Assembly (NCBI GenBank): GCA_910588215.1
Contig: CAJUQJ010000071.1
Coordinates: 1-14,203 of the forward strand
DNA length: 14,203 nucleotides
DNA from: an uncultured Lachnospiraceae bacterium
GTDB lineage: Bacteria > Bacillota > Clostridia > Lachnospirales > Lachnospiraceae
Reading direction: 5' to 3'
Shown here: piece after piece, positions 1 through 7,430 of the stretch
Numbering within the stretch: position 1 is the first letter of the stretch
How the letters are laid out: the number at the start of each line of letters is the position of its first letter
The notes under the pieces: model-generated
Told to the model about the DNA's origin: nothing
Seen by the model: the letters and a program-made list of their open reading frames with translations, nothing else
Database searches by the model: none
Program-made: the position numbers and the translations under genes

Positions 1-211
1 CTATCATACAGGTTTGCTCCAGTTTTGTATAGGTACTCATTATCTACCGTTTACTGCCAGTGTCCTGTGAGCCGCTATAATCTCCAATAGTCCATTTTCT
101 TTCATACTGTCATTTCTCCTGTCCGTACTCTTTCATCAATAACGATAATTCTGATTCTTCATAACACATTCCTTCTATAGTAACAGTGTCCCAATAACGT
201 ATGAGAATAAG
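1..211 (-). other. Left edge: short unresolved minus-strand open frames
   Basis: No convincing full gene is present. Minus-strand frames look coding but are very short. A 21-codon frame (105 to 40) has AGGAG about 10 bases before its ATG and begins MKENGLLEI. Its stop overlaps (TAATG) an ATG at 40 whose frame runs off the window edge (MSTYTKLEQ...). A third frame ending at 110 reads ...EESELSLLMKEYGQEK and has only a poorly spaced start at 169. Protein-like residues scattered over several frames fit either a chain of tiny genes or a decayed gene. Sequence left of the window is needed to choose. Confidence 0.3.
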
Positions 212-244
212 AAAAAGCAGGAAACCCCTGTTCAGATTTCCTGC
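212..244 (-). terminator. Rho-independent terminator of the nuclease gene
   Basis: On the minus strand GCAGGAAA pairs with TTTCCTGC (8 bp, arms 217-224 and 237-244) around a 12-base loop. The 3' arm runs directly into TTTTTCTT. It lies about 40 bases after the stop of the nuclease gene and separates it from the short frames at the left edge. Confidence 0.75.
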
Positions 245-283
245 CCTTGCTTACTGTCTGTTCTGTATTGTTTGTAGTATTAC

Positions 284-1174
284 TTATGCAAGTTGTAATT
301 CTCCTGCCAGCTTCTCTATTACTTCTATAGGAAGATTGGAAAATTCTGCCACTTTGTCCATTGATAATGCTCCATCATTCAACATACGCTTAGCTGTCTC
401 AATCTTTTCATCACGCTTTGCTTCATGCCTCTCACTTTCAACATACGAACGCATGATCTCTTCTTCGTCATACAATACCATCATAATTGATACTACCTCA
501 CTTTCCCTGTTACTGAGATATTCCCTTAACACATCCCTGTTTTTACAGATTCGGATCGCCTCCATGACCGCTTTCCGTGTCCTTCCGTGCTCCTTCATCT
601 GTTCATTACATATCTTTGTAAACAGAACATACTGGTTGATGATATCCCCTTCTTTACCATCATATATCATTTTTACTCTTACATCAATCCCACATTCTTT
701 TCCACCAAAGAATTCCTGTGACAATGAGATTTCAGATGGCTTTGTCTTCCTCTCCCCTGTGAAGATCACATAAATCTCCGGCATTGGCATCTGTACTTTT
801 TTGCTCTTATACAGATTCTGTTTGGTACGTTCAAAATAATCATGCCATGTCTGCACCAGATACATTAAGGCTCTCACTATGATATTCACCGTCCATACGG
901 AGGACTGTGTTTCCACAAGGATCATCAGCTTATCACCCACTGTAAACCCAAGGTCATTGTAAATGTTGTCTGTTAATACATTCTTGATCGTTATATCATT
1001 CAGATCATCCTCTGTAACATCAGTATCTTCCGGATGGAGTGCTTTATACAGTTGGAGCAGGTACTTCTTATCCTGAAACAGATCCGCAAATACACTGTCC
1101 TTGATCGTCCGCTTCATCACCTCTTTCTGCTCTGTTCTCTCACTGTTTATCGTATCCATATTTATTTTATCCAT
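284..1174 (-). CDS. PD-(D/E)XK nuclease, Rpn / transposase-like family
   Basis: The protein (296 residues) matches the family annotated as PD-(D/E)XK nuclease family transposase or Rpn recombination-promoting nuclease. It has an N-terminal DSVFADLF segment (about 26-33), NDLGF (73-77) followed by the strand LMILVETQ (83-90) supplying the D...ExQ nuclease residues, and PEIYVIFTG (132-140). A charged helical tail carries the usual family ending. Known Rpn proteins are DNA endonucleases that stimulate recA-independent recombination; whether this copy is active is inference. The frame could open at a GTG at 1198, but ATG 1174 is preferred because AAGGTGAGAGG lies just before it. The gene is a single-gene unit with its own promoter and terminators on both sides, which fits mobile cargo. 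Confidence 0.85.
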   Translation of the reverse strand: MDKINMDTINSERTEQKEVMKRTIKDSVFADLFQDKKYLLQLYKALHPEDTDVTEDDLNDITIKNVLTDNIYNDLGFTVGDKLMILVETQSSVWTVNIIVRALMYLVQTWHDYFERTKQNLYKSKKVQMPMPEIYVIFTGERKTKPSEISLSQEFFGGKECGIDVRVKMIYDGKEGDIINQYVLFTKICNEQMKEHGRTRKAVMEAIRICKNRDVLREYLSNRESEVVSIMMVLYDEEEIMRSYVESERHEAKRDEKIETAKRMLNDGALSMDKVAEFSNLPIEVIEKLAGELQLA

Positions 1175-1226
1175 TCCTCTCACCTTCTTTGCAGACACAT
1201 CATTCCGAAAACTTCTTTATGTCTTT

Positions 1227-1255
1227 ATGATACCACAGTCCTATTGGTTTTACAA
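1227..1255 (-). promoter_or_regulatory. Promoter of the nuclease gene
   Basis: On the minus strand TTGTAA (1255-1250) and TATCAT (1232-1227) are separated by 17 bases. TGG just before the -10 box makes an extended -10. Predicted start is near 1220, giving a leader of about 45 bases. Confidence 0.65.
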
Positions 1256-1310
1256 TGAGATTTCTCCGCGTGTATAAACTGTAACACATGTCCTGCCAGA
1301 AACAGGATTA

Positions 1311-1346
1311 TTAGAAAGATGGACTGTGAAAGCCCATCTTTTCTAA
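1311..1346 (-). terminator. Terminator of the recombination operon
   Basis: A 12-bp stem with one bulged A (minus strand TTAGAAAAGATGG pairing with CCATCTTTCTAA) closes an 11-base loop. It lies about 70 bases after the DUF5688 stop. The U-rich part is within the 3' arm (TTTCTAATAA) rather than a clean U-run, so efficiency is uncertain. Its place at the operon end supports the call. Confidence 0.55.
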
Positions 1347-1413
1347 CGGATAACCATATCCATATAAGCTGTCCCTAATCTGACATACTGACTGTTAATT
1401 CCATCATCAAACC

Positions 1414-2304
1414 TCATACTGCCGTCTCTTCGATCTCCTCAATCTCATCCTTTTCTCTATTATAACGATACAGATTAAAAGAGAGGATCTCTTCCGGATC
1501 TACCTGGGTCGTATTGACTGCCCTTACCATCTCCCTGTAGGAATCATACTCCCGGTCATCAGCCAGCAGCAGCGTCTCATGTAGCGAGCTGGGTATGATC
1601 AGCAGGTCAGAATGCAGTTTATCCGCCAGATCTTTTATCTTCTCAGAGTAGAGCATTGCCGATGCGCCGAAGATCTTTTCCTTATTGGTCAATACATACA
1701 GCGGTATACTGCTCTCTTCCATCCGGAGGCCCGGCATCTTATCCAACAGCTTCTGTATGGGCACTAAAAGTTCCGGCATCTTCTGTTTCATATTCCGCCG
1801 GGCTGTATGGTATATTTCCTCCGCTGTCTTTCCCCACATATCCAGATGGCTGTTGTAGATCGGAATGGATGCCCTGCCAAACGCTTTTCCCTGCATCGCA
1901 TAGTAAAAGACAACAGCCAGGTCATGCCATCTGAAATACGGCATACTTTTAAGCAGCTCCCTGTTTTTTTCATAGTTGATGACCTTATGGAAGATCCTGT
2001 CTTCCACCTGAGAAAAATCCCCGAAAAAATCCATATCCAGTTTTATATTGTGGCTGTGCTGTTCATATAATGCTGTGATCTCCTCCACGATCTCTTCCAC
2101 ATCAGCGCCATCCTGATACTGTTGGTAAGGCTCTTCCAGATAGATCGTGGGAGACATACTGTCCTTTTTCTCCATGATCACTATCCCTGTCCGTGTGATA
2201 TCATTATTTTTGAGAACTTTTGTCGCTGTAACTGTATAGCCTTCTCCCATTTTCTGCTGTACCAGTCCTGTGATCCTGTCCGTAAACTCATTAAATTCCA
2301 TCAT
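1414..2304 (-). CDS. DUF5688 family protein, last gene of the recombination operon
   Basis: The 296-residue protein resembles the DUF5688 family, which is common in Lachnospiraceae mobile DNA and has no assigned biochemical role. It is soluble, with no signal peptide or membrane segment. The N-terminal third is acidic and helical with a VEEIVEEITALYEQH helix near 70. The middle carries the conserved-looking YFRWHDLAVVFYYAM and a long lysine-rich helix. The last 60 residues include LLIIPSSLHETLLL. It starts 17 bases after the Rad52-like gene with AGAGGAA immediately upstream. Two adjacent ATGs (2304, 2301) are possible. Being last in an operon with an annealing protein and an exonuclease suggests an accessory role in DNA processing, but nothing in the sequence shows catalysis. 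Confidence 0.8.
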   Translation of the reverse strand: MMEFNEFTDRITGLVQQKMGEGYTVTATKVLKNNDITRTGIVIMEKKDSMSPTIYLEEPYQQYQDGADVEEIVEEITALYEQHSHNIKLDMDFFGDFSQVEDRIFHKVINYEKNRELLKSMPYFRWHDLAVVFYYAMQGKAFGRASIPIYNSHLDMWGKTAEEIYHTARRNMKQKMPELLVPIQKLLDKMPGLRMEESSIPLYVLTNKEKIFGASAMLYSEKIKDLADKLHSDLLIIPSSLHETLLLADDREYDSYREMVRAVNTTQVDPEEILSFNLYRYNREKDEIEEIEETAV

Positions 2305-2321
2305 TTCCTCTCTTCTCCTTC

Positions 2322-3104
2322 CTATGCCGCTTCACTGCTCTTTGTCTTAGAGAGAGCCGCCATCACTTTCTTATAAAGGTCCTCTCCCATATTCCCCGGT
2401 TCCTGTATCTTATATCTCTTTTGTACTGTCTCTATGGTCACTCCTGTTCTGTCAAGTTCTGACTGTAAGGATGTCATCTGCTCTGCAGTAAGGGTTCCCT
2501 TCTGCTTTTCTTTCTTCTGTTTTCCCGGAGCGGATACGCCTTTTTTACCTGTATTACTTCCGGGAGCATCTTTGGACTTCATTGCATAAACAGCCTCTCC
2601 TTTGCCGTTCACGACTACCAGCGCAGAGATCTCCTTACTATCGTTATACTCAATGGAACTTACAGAAAAACGTTCATAACAGTAATACTTCTTTTCCTGA
2701 TTCCGATTTCCTGTATCTTTACTCTGTATATCCGCTTTCCCTGCCGGTATCCAGATAAAAGGCGCGGTATAGAGTTCCCTGCCGATCCCCCAGTTGAAAC
2801 AGGCACGCTTAAAACTGTCGGAAGCCTGCCCTTTTTCTTTCTCCGAACAGCTCATCGTCCCTACATCCTGCTTTGCGATCCATTCTCCGGAGTCCTTATC
2901 CAATATCTCCACTGTGCAGTAGAGATTGCCGTCTATGCACTGGTGGCTGCGTTTCCATCCGAAAATCCCAAAGGTCTCATCAAGGATCTTCTGATCTACC
3001 CTTGCATCTTTATAGAGTAAAAGACTTAAGCCCTTCTCATTGACCATGACGATCCTGCATTCGATCTCATCTGCCTTAAGCAGCCTGATCATATCCTGTT
3101 CCAT
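2322..3104 (-). CDS. Rad52/Rad22-like single-strand annealing protein
   Basis: This 260-residue protein looks like a phage-type Rad52 (Sak-like) annealing protein, which pairs complementary single strands during recombination. The signature is in the first 115 residues: FGWKR (48-52), KQDVGT (78-83) and SDSFKRACFNWGIGRELY (95-112), matching the Rad52 core pattern of an acidic strand followed by a DSFKRA helix. A lysine/glycine-rich linker (about 180-205) leads to a small helical C-terminal domain, an arrangement seen where the tail binds partners. The frame opens further upstream at 3167, but ATG 3104 is chosen because AAGGAGGGTGA sits 4-14 bases before it. It overlaps the DUF3848 gene by 29 bases and shares an operon with YqaJ, its expected exonuclease partner. 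Confidence 0.78.
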   Translation of the reverse strand: MEQDMIRLLKADEIECRIVMVNEKGLSLLLYKDARVDQKILDETFGIFGWKRSHQCIDGNLYCTVEILDKDSGEWIAKQDVGTMSCSEKEKGQASDSFKRACFNWGIGRELYTAPFIWIPAGKADIQSKDTGNRNQEKKYYCYERFSVSSIEYNDSKEISALVVVNGKGEAVYAMKSKDAPGSNTGKKGVSAPGKQKKEKQKGTLTAEQMTSLQSELDRTGVTIETVQKRYKIQEPGNMGEDLYKKVMAALSKTKSSEAA

Positions 3105-3456
3105 CGTCACCCTCCTTTTCATCACTATATACTTCGTCTGCCATTGCTGAGACTGATTCAAGTTCATTACAAACGTAAGTATTCAGTTCATCATAAAAGC
3201 TGTCCTTCTTTCCCAGCCATTTCTGGTAGACAGTCTCCAGTATCCCATAGTTGAGGTTCAGCAGCATACGCATGGTATCTGCTCCCAGAGTATCAGCGTG
3301 CTCCACAAGGATCTCATACAGGTTCACATAGATCTCTATCCTGTAAGAATCCATAAAGATATCCTCTTTTTCCTTTTGGAACATAGAATCTTTGAAGAGC
3401 AGCAGCTCCATATGGAGCCGCTGTAATAATAATTCTCTTAATCCTTTTTCATCCAT
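3076..3456 (-). CDS. DUF3848 domain protein
   Basis: The 126-residue protein matches DUF3848, a small all-helical family of unknown function from Clostridia mobile elements. The recognisable stretch is MELLLFKDSMFQKEKEDIF (16-34) followed by an amphipathic IYVNLYEILVEHA helix; the C-terminus is acidic. There are no cysteine pairs, membrane segments or catalytic motifs. AGGAGA stands 7 bases before the ATG. It is 11 bases after YqaJ and overlaps the Rad52-like gene, so it is translated between the exonuclease and the annealing protein. That position suggests a helper or adaptor for recombination (inference only). Confidence 0.75.
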   Translation of the reverse strand: MDEKGLRELLLQRLHMELLLFKDSMFQKEKEDIFMDSYRIEIYVNLYEILVEHADTLGADTMRMLLNLNYGILETVYQKWLGKKDSFYDELNTYVCNELESVSAMADEVYSDEKEGDDGTGYDQAA

Positions 3457-3467
3457 AGACTGATCTC

Positions 3468-4397
3468 CTATGCTGCTTTCACTTCAAACCGTCTGGAATG
3501 GGAGACTTTACCGTAATCGGCATAAAGTTCAGGCCTCTCTTCCCGGATGCGCTTCGTATCAAGTTTTGTGGAGTCGATGTTCTTCCATGTGACGCGGAAG
3601 CTGTCACTGCTCGCCAGCTCATTATCCTGCATGAAGAGTTTCACTTCCTGTTCGATCTGTTTCTGTTCCTTCTGCAGTTCGGAGATAAAACCAAGGATTT
3701 CTTCACGCCTCCGCAGCTTTTCATCAAATCCCACAAGTTTGATGGCGCTGGCTTTCCTTGCCGTATGGAAATACTGTTCCAGCACTTCATCACAGGCTTT
3801 ACTGCCATCCGGCTGCGGCATGGTTCCCGGCACCACATGGTTGTTCCAGAACTCTTCTTCTATCGCTGTGAGCCGTCCGATCAGTTCATCATCCCACTCT
3901 AATCTGCGGTAGGTAAATTCCCTGCCTAAGATGACTGCCGCGATATACCACACACGCTTTCCGGTTACCGCCATATAGTGATAGCACTGCATCACATAAT
4001 GGAGCGGAATATTTCCGTCCGCCCATTTATCCGCATTGTAGGCACTGGCTGTCTTGCATTCCAGCCCCGCATCCTCGCCTACTACAAGACGGTCAACATC
4101 TGCGATCATAAAAGGATGCTCCTTGCTCCGGTACATGAAATTGGACTTCCTGACCTTCAACCCGGTGGCCTCTGTAAATCTCTGCGCCACGTAGTCTTCC
4201 AGATCATGGCCGATACGGATCGCTTCGCTGTCCTGTTCTTCCACAGATTCACTTGTCTTATCCCGAAATACCTTCATGGCACTGCTGTAAGGGTTCACGC
4301 CGCAGATCGCCCCTGCATCGGAACCGCCGATCCCAGATTTCCTTAAGCGGAGCCATTCCGCGTTGTTGACTCCTGCTAATGCTATTTTTTCAAACAT
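3468..4397 (-). CDS. YqaJ-family viral recombinase (lambda-type exonuclease)
   Basis: The protein (309 residues) is a YqaJ/lambda-exonuclease-type PD-(D/E)XK nuclease, expected to degrade one strand at double-stranded ends and feed single strands to an annealing protein. Motifs in order: RKSGIGGSDAG (19-29), the family's N-terminal helix; GHDLED with E67; IADVDR with D100/D102; GLECKTAS with E113 and K115 (the E-x-K of the active site); and QCYHYM (137-142). All expected acidic and lysine residues are present, so it should be active. The tail holds a coiled-coil-like KEQKQIEQEV stretch. Length is normal for the family. GAGGAGG lies 6 bases before the ATG, and the start overlaps the preceding four-cysteine gene by 16 bases. 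The pair with the downstream Rad52-like gene forms a two-gene recombination module. Confidence 0.92.
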   Translation of the reverse strand: MFEKIALAGVNNAEWLRLRKSGIGGSDAGAICGVNPYSSAMKVFRDKTSESVEEQDSEAIRIGHDLEDYVAQRFTEATGLKVRKSNFMYRSKEHPFMIADVDRLVVGEDAGLECKTASAYNADKWADGNIPLHYVMQCYHYMAVTGKRVWYIAAVILGREFTYRRLEWDDELIGRLTAIEEEFWNNHVVPGTMPQPDGSKACDEVLEQYFHTARKASAIKLVGFDEKLRRREEILGFISELQKEQKQIEQEVKLFMQDNELASSDSFRVTWKNIDSTKLDTKRIREERPELYADYGKVSHSRRFEVKAA

Positions 4398-4585
4398 GCT
4401 GTTCCTCCTCTGTTTTTTTGCTCAGATATCTTGTAAAAGTCATCTCCGGCAGCAATGGTTCCGAGAATGCCGGATATTTTACACTGCTGCTGTTTCTTAT
4501 AAAATAAAGAAGAAGGACAGCCGGAACATAACGCCCAGCCGCCCTTGCTTCTCCTTCCCGTGATATACTGTTTTCCTTTGGACAC
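4382..4585 (-). CDS. Small four-cysteine protein upstream of YqaJ
   Basis: I do not recognise this 67-residue protein. It begins at a GTG with TAGGA about 10 bases upstream, 26 bases after the DUF932 stop. Its last codons contain the YqaJ ribosome site, so its translation probably feeds YqaJ. Cysteines stand at 20, 23, 35 and 64; the CSGC knuckle with the two later cysteines could hold a zinc ion or an iron-sulfur cluster. The rest is basic (RRSKGG, YKKQQQ), which could bind nucleic acid. The coding case rests on the operon position, coupled stop and residue make-up. It is short enough that a chance frame is possible. Confidence 0.6.
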   Translation of the reverse strand: MSKGKQYITGRRSKGGWALCSGCPSSLFYKKQQQCKISGILGTIAAGDDFYKISEQKNRGGTACLKK

Positions 4586-4610
4586 CTAAAGGGTTCCTAT
4601 TTCTTCCTGT

Positions 4611-5543
4611 TTATGCCGCCTTCACAAGCTGGTATGCCTTATCGATCAGCGGGTTGCCGTCTACCGTGCGGGCAAACAGGTTTTCATTATAGTTTGCTGT
4701 CCTTCTTAACGGGCTGCTGTGTGTGGCAAAGTCTGACACTGCATTGATGAATCGGTAGGCATTATTTCCCACTTTCTGCAGATCAGGAGCATCATAATAC
4801 CGCTGTTCCATATCTCTACGGAGTTTGATCATATTTCTGCTCTGCACAGGCGTAGGGTCCTGCTCCATTGGTAAGAGCATCTCTATATACTCTTTTACCT
4901 GTGCATCTGTAACCTTCTGCCTGCGCAGATGTTCGATCTCAGTCTCAAGGCATCCCATATATTCTTCTGCCATAAAGAGAGTATCCTTCGCCTCTTGTAT
5001 CCTGTTTTGTATGCTGCCCGTATGGATCATGGAAAAACTTCTCTTTGCTGTATCCAGTGCAAGATTCAATGTGTTGTTGCACACTACCCTTACAGGGGTG
5101 ACGGCCACTTTTACAGCGCCGGAACCGTCGTGTGTGTTGGAGAACACCAGATAGGGGCTGATCCTCTCCCCGGCGATGATATATTCCCTTGGAAGTCTTG
5201 CAAGAATCCATACCTTCTTTCCTTCCTGCAATGAGCCTGCAGTCTCATACCGTACCCCTCTCCCCAGCAATTCATCCGTAAAGCTGAACGCCTCTGCGTT
5301 CTGCACCACCTTATAGCGGTCAGACACCACACCCAGTATCTTCCTGTCAGAGCTGCGGATGTTTGCCTTATATCCTCTCACCAGTTCATGACCCTCTGTA
5401 TAAACCGGTTCCTGCACAACGTTCCAGTCAAGTCCTGCAAGCCGTAATGCGTCTGACGATGTCGGCGCCTTCATAACAATTGTTCCTAATCCATGCCATG
5501 GTTTCTCCCTCACAGAGAACATAGTTTCTACATTTGCTGCCAT
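4611..5543 (-). CDS. DUF932 phage/plasmid-like protein
   Basis: The 310-residue protein belongs to DUF932 (phage/plasmid-like TIGR03299 type). It shows the family opening ETMFSVREKPWHGLGT, then ALRLAGLDW, VVSDRYKVVQNAEAF, GVRYETAGSLQEGKKVW, SNTHDGSGAVKVAVTPVRV and CNNTLNLAL. Biochemical function is unknown; the family recurs beside recombination and plasmid-maintenance genes. The frame is open from 5630, but ATG 5543 is chosen: AAGGAG stands 9 bases before it, whereas the ATG three codons earlier touches that site, and the longer frame runs through a terminator hairpin. It is the first large gene of the recombination operon. No signal peptide or membrane segment is visible. Confidence 0.9.
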   Translation of the reverse strand: MAANVETMFSVREKPWHGLGTIVMKAPTSSDALRLAGLDWNVVQEPVYTEGHELVRGYKANIRSSDRKILGVVSDRYKVVQNAEAFSFTDELLGRGVRYETAGSLQEGKKVWILARLPREYIIAGERISPYLVFSNTHDGSGAVKVAVTPVRVVCNNTLNLALDTAKRSFSMIHTGSIQNRIQEAKDTLFMAEEYMGCLETEIEHLRRQKVTDAQVKEYIEMLLPMEQDPTPVQSRNMIKLRRDMEQRYYDAPDLQKVGNNAYRFINAVSDFATHSSPLRRTANYNENLFARTVDGNPLIDKAYQLVKAA

Positions 5544-5599
5544 CTGTAACATCTCCTTTTCTTTAAATTTTTTCTCATCAAACAGATCGATCGGGATAC

Positions 5600-5627
5600 A
5601 AAAAGGAGCCTCCCTGTGGAAAGCTCC
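5600..5627 (-). terminator. Terminator or attenuator ahead of DUF932
   Basis: On the minus strand GGAGC pairs with GCTCC, and the inner TTTCC/GGGAG extends the stem with two wobble pairs to 10 bp around a 3-base loop (arms within 5605-5627). It is followed by TTTTTG. It lies between the 39-residue gene and DUF932, about 57 bases before the DUF932 start. It would therefore end or attenuate transcripts entering the operon rather than close it. Confidence 0.65.
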
Positions 5628-5742
5628 CATCTGTATCCTTCGCTCTGTCCTTTTTCAGTCTTTTCCTGATCTTGTCCATCATCTGATCTTTTTCCATGAT
5701 GCCTGATGTTTTCCTATTACAAAGTGCTGCATTGTAAGAGGG

Positions 5743-5862
5743 TTATGCATCTGCAGTCTTTAATTTTCCTATGCTGCCGATGAATCTGACAATGGACATG
5801 GCCACAGAAATGACCGCTGCTGCGATCTTTAAGATGTTCTCAAATAATTTCAGTCTGCCCAT
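5743..5862 (-). CDS. 39-residue hydrophobic peptide
   Basis: A short gene with an unusually strong ribosome site: two purine blocks, GGAGGAAAGGAGG, end 5 bases before the ATG. The peptide opens MGRLKLFENILKI, continues with a hydrophobic or amphipathic stretch AAAVISVAMSIVRFIGSI (about 14-31) and ends KLKTADA. It has basic residues on both sides and no cysteine. It could be one membrane helix or an amphipathic helix, as in type I toxins and other membrane-active peptides. I do not recognise the family. It lies upstream of the terminator-like hairpin before DUF932, so it is probably made from a short transcript with partial read-through into the operon. Confidence 0.6.
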   Translation of the reverse strand: MGRLKLFENILKIAAAVISVAMSIVRFIGSIGKLKTADA

Positions 5863-6070
5863 ATATTCCTCCTTTCCTCCTGCCTGTCTGTATGGCGCTA
5901 TTGGAAGAATATATCAGTATGGATTGTGCATATACGATAAATAGATCTATGATCGTAGTCACTTTTCTGATACAGGTATCGGTACTTTCCCTGCTTGTTC
6001 CCTTCATCCTTATGCTATCACTATAGATATTCTTTCTTTCCAGTTATTCACGGACATCCGTATATAATTC

Positions 6071-6123
6071 AAAAATAGAAGAAGAGCTTTCTCTGATTTT
6101 ATTTTATCAAAGAAAACCCTTCT
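6071..6123 (-). terminator. Terminator of the acyltransferase gene
   Basis: On the minus strand AGAAG, TTTCT and TGA pair with TCA, AGAAA and CTTCT (arms within 6080-6123) around an AT-rich loop, with small internal mismatches. TCTATTTTTG follows. It begins 4 bases after the acyltransferase stop. Confidence 0.65.
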
Positions 6124-6127
6124 GCTA

Positions 6128-7183
6128 TTATCTATATGCCGATCTTTCACCTGTCACAAATAAATACAGCCCTGGCATACACTTTTTGAGAATGATTCCC
6201 GTAATAATGCAACCGGTTATAACAGACATTGGAATCAACAGATATTCCAGCAACAGATTGATCGGACTTGTCGGAAGCAGTCTCAAACATACCTTACGTA
6301 TAGAAGTTAATGTCATCTCATGCAGGACATAGATCATAAATGTCCACTGGGACATCCAGAGGAAACTCTTTCTGATGCTTCCTCTGACATAGATCTCCCG
6401 GGAAATCCGTACCCAGAACAACACACCTGTCAATGTAAATATACTTCTTACTGCACCGATATCCAAAAAATATGCAGCCAACGCCCCTACAAGATATGCC
6501 GCGGATATCTTTGTCATTGAGATCTTGTCCAGAACTGCCATATGTATCTGCATCTTAACGATCGCAGCCCCCATGAGGGACCATGCCAAAGCTGTCTTAC
6601 AATAAAAACTGAATGGAAAGATCGTCAGCAGGATACCTATGCACAACATGATCCTGGGAAACCTGTTTACCACTGCCTTTATGACCGGAAAGATCAATAT
6701 TATCACAATCAGGTCGCGGATAAACCACAATGGATAACACTGCGGAAAATTTCGCCCTATTCCATAAAGTCCCAGCCATTCTTTGGCAGAGCTTTGCAGG
6801 ATAGGCGTATTGTTTCCAGAAAAGTAAACTGTTGTAAATGGCAGACTCTGCAGGACAACAAATACCGCCACCCAGAATGTATTCCATATAAGATATGGCA
6901 GAAGCAGTGTCCTGATCTTTTTTTTCAAGACTGTGCCATATCTTTGCTCTGATCGAAACAACAGGATCGCAGAAAGCAGAAAAAATATCTGTACATTACA
7001 ACCTGCTATGACCTGTGACACTCCCTTTTCGATCACCTGCAGCCATCCCGGCAGGTAAAGCATGTTTGTTCCATCTGAAAAATTAACTCCTGTAGTATAA
7101 GAATGAAAATATACGACTAAAATAATAGCTATAAATTTTATAATTCTGATCCTGTCACTTTCTTCTTTTGAAAGATTATACAT
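6128..7183 (-). CDS. Membrane acyltransferase (acyltransferase 3 family)
   Basis: This 351-residue integral membrane protein resembles the acyltransferase 3 family, which moves acyl (often acetyl) groups onto surface sugars or other envelope molecules. After a short cytoplasmic N-terminus comes RIRIIKFIAIILVVYFHSY, with the family's arginine-rich entry and catalytic-type histidine (H27). Next come NVQIFFLLSAILLFRSEQRY, LLLPYLIWNTFW and CYPLWFIRDLIV, all typical of the fold; about ten hydrophobic segments follow to the C-terminus. The substrate cannot be told. ATG 7183 is chosen over longer in-frame starts because AGAGGAAA precedes it by 5 bases. It is a single-gene unit with its own terminator. 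It has no obvious link to the recombination or partition genes, so it is probably cargo altering the host surface. Confidence 0.82.
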   Translation of the reverse strand: MYNLSKEESDRIRIIKFIAIILVVYFHSYTTGVNFSDGTNMLYLPGWLQVIEKGVSQVIAGCNVQIFFLLSAILLFRSEQRYGTVLKKKIRTLLLPYLIWNTFWVAVFVVLQSLPFTTVYFSGNNTPILQSSAKEWLGLYGIGRNFPQCYPLWFIRDLIVIILIFPVIKAVVNRFPRIMLCIGILLTIFPFSFYCKTALAWSLMGAAIVKMQIHMAVLDKISMTKISAAYLVGALAAYFLDIGAVRSIFTLTGVLFWVRISREIYVRGSIRKSFLWMSQWTFMIYVLHEMTLTSIRKVCLRLLPTSPINLLLEYLLIPMSVITGCIITGIILKKCMPGLYLFVTGERSAYR

Positions 7184-7233
7184 ATTTTCCTCTATTCCGA
7201 AACACTTTGCACTGAGGCTGTGAGCAGAAGTCA

Positions 7234-7303
7234 GGAGTTTTCCGAAGGAATACTCCGATTCTGTTCTGCGATCAACAAAATTTGTGACGCCTCGACACAA
7301 ATT
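7234..7303 (-). promoter_or_regulatory. Leader hairpins upstream of the acyltransferase
   Basis: Two inverted repeats lie in the leader. AATTTGTG/CACAAATT (7279-7286 and 7296-7303) is perfect over 8 bp. A second hairpin (7234-7256) pairs GGAGT/ACTCC and TTCC/GGAA with one mismatch and a 3-base loop. They may be a weak upstream terminator, an operator or a folded 5' leader. No clear -10/-35 pair was found nearby. Confidence 0.4.
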
Positions 7304-7430
7304 CTGACACATATCAATATCCGGTACATCACACAGATCTTCTGATTTTTCAAAAAGAAATGTCCTGTCCTGAAATTAGTAATCATTAAATTATGTATCT
7401 TTGACCTCATCAGCCTGTTTCATTATCGTA

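Noticed and set aside
201..773. Plus-strand 190-codon frame antisense to the nuclease gene
   Set aside because: Serine/leucine-rich shadow of a well-supported minus-strand gene, with no ribosome site or promoter.
3498..4346. Plus-strand frames over the YqaJ gene
   Set aside because: Antisense shadows of a GC-richer gene; the YqaJ motifs are unmistakable on the minus strand.
5600..5630. Longer DUF932 start at 5630
   Set aside because: It would add 29 residues encoded by a terminator hairpin and lacks a ribosome site; ATG 5543 has AAGGAG at good spacing.
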